Translations under genes and position numbers: made by a program
Part shown: in pieces, positions 51,321-56,707 of the stretch
Position numbering within the stretch: the first letter of the stretch is position 1
Layout of the letters: each line of letters opens with the position of its first letter
Assembly (NCBI GenBank): GCA_019456195.1
Contig: VRUK01000024.1
Location: forward strand, 1 to 56,707
Length of the DNA stretch: 56,707 bases
DNA from: Planctomycetota bacterium
Lineage (GTDB): Bacteria; Planctomycetota; Phycisphaerae; Sedimentisphaerales; Anaerobacaceae
Direction: 5' to 3'
The notes under the pieces: generated by a model
The model's input: the letters and a program-made list of their open reading frames with translations, nothing else
Databases searched by the model: none
What the model was told of the DNA's origin: nothing

Positions 51321-52220
51321 TTAGAAGAAATAACGATAACCAATCTCAAAGGTAAACTTCCTGTCGTCTTTTTCACGATCAAACCCCACACCTGGTTTGA
51401 TATATGCAATCTGTCCATCCTTGATTATCTTTCCAAATTCCGGGCCGAACCAGAAATCAAAATCATCAGTTCTGAAGTTATAAACGGGCTGGAACTCGGT
51501 AAGCATGTAAAGGCCGTCTCCCAGACTCGGCCCGGGTCTCGAAAGTGGTTGCATCCAGAACCAGCGACCGCGCAACCGTTCAACGTCACTTCCCGCATTA
51601 CCCTCATCAACATCGAAGTCATAAACGTTCATTAAAACAAGGAATCCTAATCCGAATGGAGGCCCACCCGGCAGATCGGTTACAAAAGTGAGCATAGGAG
51701 CTATTGTTGTCGTGTCAGCGCCCAGCACATCATCGCTCGCTGTCGGAAGATTCAACTCGATACCAGGCATAAGATTCCAGCTTTTGCCTTCTTCCAGGTA
51801 GTTTCCAGCCCAGGTATCCGGCTTGTAGAGAAAACGAAGGTTGAGGTCGCCAAAGCCCGTCGTACTTCCACTACTGGAAATGTCACTGAAGGAACCAAGC
51901 CCGCCGGTTTGTTTGAATAAGTCGAGACTACCGTAATCCGTGTCCTTAATAACAGGCCAGTCATACATCATAACTAATTTGGGATTAAAGGCATACATGC
52001 CAAACAAATCGAATTGATTAACTTTGGTTCCATTCTCGAGTTCTGTGTAAAGGTAATACGGCATAAACTTGCTGCTGAAAGCACGTGGGTCCGTTCCGGT
52101 CGAGTCCTCTTGTTCAACTTTCTCCGCAAACACCAGGGAGGCAAAGAAGATGACGACCAATACACCAGCCAGAGTAAGTTCTCCTCTCATAATTAAGCTT
52201 ATACTTTTTCGATTCTTCAT
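51321..52220 (-). CDS. Outer-membrane transporter-like beta-barrel protein
   Basis: A signal peptide (LAGVLVVIFFASLVFA) is followed by an amphipathic strand pattern: YYLYTELENGTKVNQFDLFGMYAFN, TGFGDLNLRFLYK, MPGIELNLPTAS, GRWFWMQPLSRPGP, TEFQPVYNFRTDDFDFWFGPEFGKII, ending in FEIGYRYFF with a C-terminal Phe. 299 residues. Similar to 'transporter' barrels. It lies between the DUF3313 pair and the second barrel gene. A copy of its 3' end is found at 50351-50481. Confidence 0.8.
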   Translation of the reverse strand: MKNRKSISLIMRGELTLAGVLVVIFFASLVFAEKVEQEDSTGTDPRAFSSKFMPYYLYTELENGTKVNQFDLFGMYAFNPKLVMMYDWPVIKDTDYGSLDLFKQTGGLGSFSDISSSGSTTGFGDLNLRFLYKPDTWAGNYLEEGKSWNLMPGIELNLPTASDDVLGADTTTIAPMLTFVTDLPGGPPFGLGFLVLMNVYDFDVDEGNAGSDVERLRGRWFWMQPLSRPGPSLGDGLYMLTEFQPVYNFRTDDFDFWFGPEFGKIIKDGQIAYIKPGVGFDREKDDRKFTFEIGYRYFF

Positions 52221-52350
52221 AATATTTTTCCATTCTCACATATGTGAAAACAACCTCTTTCTATCGCTAATATTACAATCCTTCAATTCCTCTTACTGCC
52301 TAAACAGCCACTGTTAATCTGAATAAAACAAATCTTCAAACGACAGGATT

Positions 52351-53382
52351 TCAATGTCCACCCTGCAGTTTTTTCAGGTTTTCCATGGCCGCATGCCATC
52401 CGAAGACAATCTGAAGCCGAAACATACCCGTATCCAGATCGCTGTCGCCAAACACATTGGAACTGTAACCAGTACGTATGGCACAGTTGTCATTCAATTG
52501 ATAATTCAAGGTAAAGCCAAGAGATCCAATGTCGATATCCTCTCCCGATTTGACGCCATTTATTTTTGACTTGAAGCCATTGCGATAAAGTGCATCGAGG
52601 GAACCATAAAAGTCAGGAGTAAAATCTTTTGTAAGGTGTGCTTCAAGCTGCCACATGGGATCATTCTCTAATTTCTGCCCTAAAAAATCGTCGTTATCAT
52701 CGAAAAGCCAGACGGAGGGAGTTATCTCGAAGCTCTTCCTGTACCCCGGGGTAAACGCTCCGAAATGATATTTAAAGGGAAGAGCGAAACGGCCAAACCA
52801 GCGGTGTTGACCAATATTAACCAGTTTCTTGTCATCGTACTCACCAACTGGAAATGCCAGCATCGCCGCAGCGTCGAGGGTCCAGGTCGGTTCGTAGTTC
52901 AACAGATCGACATTACTCCTAAGTGGCGGAGTACCAAAAAGGTTAGTAACAAACTGCACGCTGGGATCCGCGAATCCGGAGCTGGACTCGCTAAACGAGC
53001 TACCTACTGCGCTTGGGGGTAAAAACTGTGTCGGTACACCAGCTGTGGTAAGATCAACATCAACATCACCTCCAGCGAGGGCAAAGTTAAGTGAAGATGG
53101 CCGATCGAGCAACGTGAAGAAGTGGACCCAGTTAGCGATAAAGAGACTGGCCTCGACGTCGGCGTTCGGGTAGATGTAACTGCCTGGACCGAATTGCAGG
53201 GTTTTGGAGGCTTCCATATCCACTCGCAGGGACTGAAAAGACACCACATTTGTGCCTTCCCTCCCATGCCAGTACGAACGTGCTCCATCGTCTATGGCAA
53301 ATGACGGTACGCTAAACGACAAGATGATGGATAGGGTTACAAAAAAGACAAATAATCGGATATGTCTGTTTCTTGATTTCAT
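52351..53382 (-). CDS. Outer-membrane transporter of the phenol-degradation MetA type
   Basis: A signal peptide (FVFFVTLSIILSFSVPSFA) then a Phenol_MetA_deg-type barrel: YWHGREGTNVVSFQSLRVDM, GSYIYPNADVEASLFI, YEPTWTLDAAAMLAFPVGEYDDKKLVNIG, LPFKYHFGAFTPGYRKSFEITPSVW, LGFTLNYQLNDNCAIRTGYSSN. 343 residues. ATG at 53382 with AAGGAGA upstream; a 53-codon extension overlaps the sulfatase gene. Only 13 nt separate it from the sulfatase stop, so it is in the same transcript. Implied role: passage of hydrophobic or aromatic compounds. Confidence 0.85.
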   Translation of the reverse strand: MKSRNRHIRLFVFFVTLSIILSFSVPSFAIDDGARSYWHGREGTNVVSFQSLRVDMEASKTLQFGPGSYIYPNADVEASLFIANWVHFFTLLDRPSSLNFALAGGDVDVDLTTAGVPTQFLPPSAVGSSFSESSSGFADPSVQFVTNLFGTPPLRSNVDLLNYEPTWTLDAAAMLAFPVGEYDDKKLVNIGQHRWFGRFALPFKYHFGAFTPGYRKSFEITPSVWLFDDNDDFLGQKLENDPMWQLEAHLTKDFTPDFYGSLDALYRNGFKSKINGVKSGEDIDIGSLGFTLNYQLNDNCAIRTGYSSNVFGDSDLDTGMFRLQIVFGWHAAMENLKKLQGGH

Positions 53383-53395
53383 AATTAATTTCTCC

Positions 53396-55249
53396 TTATT
53401 TATCTGATTTACCTGACATAAGTTCGAGGAGTTTTTTATAGGGAATCGCTTCCATGCCGCGGACAGGCGGGTAGTTATCAAATTCCGGCACCGAATCGGG
53501 AAGTGCTTTTTTCGCTCCTTCAAAGGGTGACCTTGATCCAATAATCACCCCGTTGGTCTTCACATACTCATCCCACAGGGCGATAAGCTCCTTCCTCTTC
53601 TCCGGATGCGCATCGGACAAGTCGTACTGCTCACCAGGGTCATCGGTAAGATTGAATAGTTGCCAGTCCCAAATACCGAACGGTTCATAATGCCAGCTTA
53701 TTTTCCAGTCTCCCTGACGGATCGCCCTGTTACCGAATATCTCCCAACCAAGCCAGTCACCTGGGCCCCGAGGTGATTTGGTCCCGCCTTCAAGCATTCC
53801 TACCCAAGACTCACCTTGCACAGGGGCAACTTCGCGCCCGTTGTATGTAGCAGGATGTTGGACGTCGGCAAATTCCAACAGGGTCGGAACAATATCCATG
53901 ACGTGGAGGATAGCTTCTTTATTTAATTTACCAGCCCCTTGCACGCCGGGTCCGCTGACAATCAGCGGGGAACGTATTCCACCATCTGCGAGTAATCCCT
54001 TGTAAAGCCGAAAAGGAGTCATGGATACTTGTGCCCATGCCGGCCCGTACTCAGCATATGTGCCCTTGCGGCCTATGGAATTGTGCCCATTTTCGGCAAA
54101 ATTATTCATGGCATGAAGAAATCCCATCGTACCTGCTCGCCCTGCCATCATTCCTCTTAAGTCATTACCTTCAGCCCCGTTGTCGGAGATGAAGATAACG
54201 ACTGTGTTATCGTACTCGCCGATCTTTTTTAAATAATCGAATACCCGCCCGATCTGATCATCCATATATTCAACCATCGCAGCGTAAAGCTCCATCTTTC
54301 GCCCCAGCGCTACTCGCACCGCAGGTGCGAGCCCCGAAGATCTTGGTAGAAACCAGAGGCGATCAGCGCTATTGACGCCTTTTTCTACAATACCCAATTC
54401 CTGCATACGCTTGAAGCGCTTCTCGCGAATCCCATCCCAACCTTCGTCATAACGGTTCTTATAGCGGCGCAACCAGTTATTGGGCACATGCAACGGACCA
54501 TGAGGGGCCGTATACGCCATGTAGGCAAAGAAGGGCTTGCCATCTTTGCGGCCTTCATCAATAAATTGGATGGTCTTGTCGGTATAGTGTTTAGTGGAGT
54601 AGAAATCCTTGGGCAATTTCTTAACGGGACGCCCATCCTCTGTATATGGACATTTTGGTATCTGCCAATTAATGTTCCACGCGTCGTCGAAGTGACTGCC
54701 CCCGCCGACAAGCAACGAGAAATCTCGCTCGAACCCGCGGGCATGCGGAATTTGATCCGGTTTAAGGCCCAGATGCCATTTCCCGGCCATGTAAGTATGG
54801 TAGCCGTTATCACGCAGCAGAGAGGCGACTGTGACCACACGTTTGTTGAGTACGCCCTCGTAACCGGGTTTTCCCACCTGGTTCGGAGCCAACAACTCGC
54901 CCATGTTACCCAGACCGGCAATATGGGTGTCTGTTCCGGTGAGCAGCATGGATCGGGTGGGCGAGCACGTTGGAGACACATAGAAGTTAGTGTAGCGAAC
55001 GCCCTTTTTCGCCAGATTGTCCAATACTGGTGTGTTGATTTCGCCTCCGTAGCATCCCAGATCCGAGTAGCCCATATCGTCGGCTACGATGAGGAGGAGA
55101 TTGGGTCGTTTTCGCTGCTGAGCGGCCATACCGGTCCCTGTAAAAAGACTCGAAATGGTTGCAGCAGTACCGAGGCCAATGGATAAACCGCCCACTCCAG
55201 CCGCTTTTACGAATTCTCGCCGGGATAGTTTTTTAGTTTTGTTGTTCAT
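53396..55249 (-). CDS. Tat-exported arylsulfatase-type sulfatase
   Basis: A Tat signal (KKLSRREFVKAAGVGG) is followed by a sulfatase fold: LLLIVADDMGYSDLGCYGG (metal Asp pair), formylglycine motif CSPTRSMLLTG with Cys95 (CxPxR), GKWHLG, and a calcium-binding FISDNGAEGND. The fold matches arylsulfatases of about 550-620 residues. Needs a formylglycine-generating enzyme, which is not in the window. ATG at 55249 with AAGGAAG nearby. It is the second gene after the sigma-54 promoter, with the ABM-fold gene upstream and the MetA-type barrel downstream. The natural substrate is unknown. Confidence 0.95.
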   Translation of the reverse strand: MNNKTKKLSRREFVKAAGVGGLSIGLGTAATISSLFTGTGMAAQQRKRPNLLLIVADDMGYSDLGCYGGEINTPVLDNLAKKGVRYTNFYVSPTCSPTRSMLLTGTDTHIAGLGNMGELLAPNQVGKPGYEGVLNKRVVTVASLLRDNGYHTYMAGKWHLGLKPDQIPHARGFERDFSLLVGGGSHFDDAWNINWQIPKCPYTEDGRPVKKLPKDFYSTKHYTDKTIQFIDEGRKDGKPFFAYMAYTAPHGPLHVPNNWLRRYKNRYDEGWDGIREKRFKRMQELGIVEKGVNSADRLWFLPRSSGLAPAVRVALGRKMELYAAMVEYMDDQIGRVFDYLKKIGEYDNTVVIFISDNGAEGNDLRGMMAGRAGTMGFLHAMNNFAENGHNSIGRKGTYAEYGPAWAQVSMTPFRLYKGLLADGGIRSPLIVSGPGVQGAGKLNKEAILHVMDIVPTLLEFADVQHPATYNGREVAPVQGESWVGMLEGGTKSPRGPGDWLGWEIFGNRAIRQGDWKISWHYEPFGIWDWQLFNLTDDPGEQYDLSDAHPEKRKELIALWDEYVKTNGVIIGSRSPFEGAKKALPDSVPEFDNYPPVRGMEAIPYKKLLELMSGKSDK

Positions 55250-55384
55250 TATTCTTCCTTTCTTTTGCTTCAGACGTTCCTCTTCAAGCCTTGAAAAATG
55301 TTGATTTTCTCTGTTCCTTTATTACTGGATTTTGTCATTACAAAATCTAAGATTACAAAACCAGATCATTTCGATCTGTTGTAT

Positions 55385-55726
55385 TTACGACAACCATTGA
55401 TCACTACCTTGGCGTGCTGCCTTTACAGCTTCCAAACCTGCTGTATATGAAATAGCATTGATCTTGACTTCCGGTGGCTCAGCCAATAGTTCCATTGCTG
55501 TCAGTAGCCGGCGATAGCTTTCACTTCGAACGAATCTCTCGAGGTCCTCCTGTGTTGACCATCGCTCAATAATGACGAAAGTATTCTCATCTTCAACATC
55601 CCGGCAAAGACTGTAACTCAAGCACCCTTTTTGCACTCTTGTTGGCTCCAAAATCCCTCTTACAATTTGCAAAAGGTCTTTGGTTTTTTCAGGTCTTACA
55701 GTCATTCTTAAAATAGCAATAATCAT
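55385..55726 (-). CDS. Antibiotic-biosynthesis-monooxygenase (ABM)-fold protein
   Basis: 113 residues with the ABM/dimeric alpha-beta-barrel pattern: IIAILRMTVRPEKTKDLLQIVRG ... GCLSYSLCRDVEDENTFVIIERWSTQEDLERFVRSESYRRLL. Members degrade or protect against small aromatic or quinone compounds or act as dimeric scaffolds; the catalytic role is not evident. It starts about 112 nt downstream of the predicted sigma-54 start site, so it is the first gene of that transcript, followed by the sulfatase gene. Confidence 0.82.
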   Translation of the reverse strand: MIIAILRMTVRPEKTKDLLQIVRGILEPTRVQKGCLSYSLCRDVEDENTFVIIERWSTQEDLERFVRSESYRRLLTAMELLAEPPEVKINAISYTAGLEAVKAARQGSDQWLS

Positions 55727-55848
55727 CGTCCACCTAATCCTATCTTGCTCAAATCGAGCAACTTACAAGTTGCTACAGATAGCAACGTCAGCAATACAGT
55801 TCACTAGTGCCCTGAGACGAAAATCCGATTGTCGTCGGAACTTCATAA

Positions 55849-55864
55849 AGCAAGACTCGTGCCA
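55849..55864 (-). promoter_or_regulatory. Consensus sigma-54 promoter
   Basis: On the minus strand TGGCACGAGTCTTGCT matches the consensus TGGCACG-N4-TTGCW at every fixed position, with GG and GC 10 nt apart. It points at the ABM-fold and sulfatase genes; transcription would start near 55838. A further palindrome TCCGA-N6-TCGGA overlaps the start region (55824-55839). Confidence 0.85.
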
Positions 55865-55966
55865 GAAGGTGAAAATAGACTAAGCCCTATCCACTAACAG
55901 CTTGACAATATAAGACTTAGAAAAATATATTTGACTTGAGGGGGTAATAACAGAAATGGTCTTTTT

Positions 55967-56001
55967 CTCCGACATCTCGGAGGTCGCACGAAATATCGGA
56001 G
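55967..56001. promoter_or_regulatory. Tandem palindromic upstream activator sites
   Basis: CTCCGACATCTCGGAG (55967-55982, perfect 6-bp arms) and GCACGAAATATCGGAG (55986-56001) agree at 11 of 16 positions, centres 19 bp apart, about two helical turns. They lie 110-140 bp upstream of the sigma-54 promoter, the usual distance for enhancer-binding activators, and just beyond the 3' end of the activator gene. Confidence 0.6.
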
Positions 56002-56007
56002 CAAAAA

Positions 56008-56628
56008 TTACTTGCGTTGAATATCTAACTTGTGCATCCTCGACTCTAAGGTCGTCGGTTTCAGCCCCAGAATCTCCGCTGCACCATTCTTTCCTCTGAT
56101 ACGCCAGCCAGTCATCTCAAGTACTGAAAGAATATGATTTCTCTCAACCTCTTGGAGACTCGCGTTATCTGCGTTTACTGAAGCAGATAACTTTGGTACA
56201 TCCACTTTTAATGAGGTACCCGTTGTTATAATCATTGCGTTCTCAATTACGTTTCGTAATTCGCGGACATTTCCGGGCCAGGAATAACTCTGCAAAGCTT
56301 CCATCGTCTTCTTTGGGATAGTCTCAATTCTTTTACCCATTCTATCCGCAAACTCCGGCACAAAGTGCCATACGAGGATGGGGATGTCCTTTCGGCGTTC
56401 CCTTAGTGGAGGTATAGTGATGGGAAACACATTCAGGCGGTAATATAAATCGTCGCGAAACGTGCCCTTTTGAATCGCCTCGGCAAGATCGCGGTTTGTC
56501 GCGGCTATTACACGGACATCTACCTCGATTGTCTTGGGATTGCCCAGACGCTCAAACTGGCCCTCCTGCAGCACTCGCAAGAGCTTTGCCTGTAAATCAA
56601 GTGACAACTCCAATCCTGTTCGGCACAA
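56008..56628 (-). pseudogene. Sigma-54-dependent activator, 5'-truncated (C-terminal AAA+ and Fis HTH)
   Basis: The visible part starts in the AAA+ domain at LSLDLQAKLLRVLQEGQFERLG, then VDVRVIAATNRDL (sensor I), FRDDLYYRLNVFPI (arginine finger region), WPGNVRELRNVIENA (sensor II) and a C-terminal Fis-type HTH (RGKNGAAEILGLKPTTLESRMHKL). The residues that must precede it (Walker A, GAFTGA, LFLDEIGE) are absent: the frame opens at a TAA only a few codons before, and no other frame in the 79 nt to the window edge encodes them. Either a decayed gene or an edge/assembly problem. It is the natural activator for the sigma-54 promoter next to it. Confidence 0.75.
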
Positions 56629-56707
56629 GGATTGCGGTGTTCTTTATGGTGGGAGAATTGCCCAATATTATTTTTCACAGATCACCTATTTTAAACTTGC
56701 GCGCTGT

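Larger units (their letters stand above)
49513..51451. repeat. Tandem duplication, two units of about 969 bp
   Basis: 49513-50481 and 50482-51451 are near-identical, with a constant offset of 969-970 bp from gene stops (49615/50584) to gene starts (50217/51186) and beyond. Each unit holds one DUF3313 gene and the 3' end of the barrel gene that begins at 52220. The join at 50482 has AAATCAAA, which also occurs at both outer ends, consistent with microhomology-mediated duplication. Confidence 0.9.

Noticed and set aside
1..56707. CRISPR arrays
   Set aside because: No regularly spaced 25-40 bp direct repeats with unique spacers and no cas genes were seen; the repeats present are spacer repeats, a tandem duplication and a 15-bp coding repeat.

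Overview
The window looks like a chromosomal stretch of a Gram-negative bacterium of the Planctomycetota, most likely a Phycisphaerae/Sedimentisphaerales-type lineage. The pointers are a uronate catabolism cluster, a Tat-exported formylglycine sulfatase, a prepilin-type protein, a stand-alone LuxR-type HTH relic, a family with the STGPRT...HG motif, and AT-biased spacer repeats. This assignment is inference from gene content, not from a phylogenetic marker.

Layout. 1-1.7 kb: a 5'-truncated RHS gene, translationally coupled to a membrane-anchored protein that runs off the left edge. 1.7-6.2 kb: housekeeping (pta-ackA, PIG-L deacetylase, EEP-family lipoprotein, tRNA-Thr). 6.2-11.4 kb: an accessory zone with a spacer repeat, a LuxR-HTH/IS1595 transposase chimera, an AT-rich single-chain restriction-modification enzyme, and a 57-codon zinc-ribbon gene followed by an integron attC-like hairpin. 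11.7-17.9 kb: solitary genes (double metallophosphoesterase with a degenerate second half, ElyC/YdcF-like protein, pilin-like protein, sterol-desaturase-like hydroxylase, methyltransferase, HTH plus membrane-anchor protein) separated by long spacers. The spacers hold degenerate repeats, a promoter-terminator mini-unit and a structured leader.

18-31.3 kb: sugar-acid catabolism. It holds a KDG-kinase-like PfkB protein and a cupin on one strand, and on the other an SDR-type fructuronate reductase, a HAD hydrolase, a Zn-dehydrogenase, a UlaG-like MBL hydrolase, an SDR and a LarA-family protein, then 6-phosphogluconate dehydrogenase and glucuronate isomerase (UxaC). An AT-rich tyrosine-recombinase pair interrupts it at 25.8-27.1 kb. 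UxaC, the UxuB-type reductase and the KDG kinase cover glucuronate to KDPG except for mannonate dehydratase (UxuA), which is not here.

31.3-37.2 kb: an integrative element in tRNA-Tyr. Its integrase gene ends inside the tRNA and is frameshifted. It carries AlpA/excisionase-type HTH genes, a zinc-finger/TOPRIM/DUF3987 replication protein and genes of unknown function. No right attachment site was found.

37.6-56.7 kb: about 18 kb of genes all on the minus strand. They encode a sigma-54 activator fragment, an antibiotic-biosynthesis-monooxygenase-fold protein, a Tat sulfatase, two outer-membrane transporter-like barrels, tandemly duplicated DUF3313 lipoproteins, an FG-GAP-like secreted protein, several lipoproteins, a 701-aa repeat protein, a glycine-zipper protein and a complete MCE/Mla-type lipid transporter (MlaE with STAS, MlaF, MlaD, PqiC-like lipoprotein). 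A consensus-perfect sigma-54 promoter with two palindromic upstream sites sits at the head of this block. I consider the block the best candidate for an undescribed envelope/lipid system.
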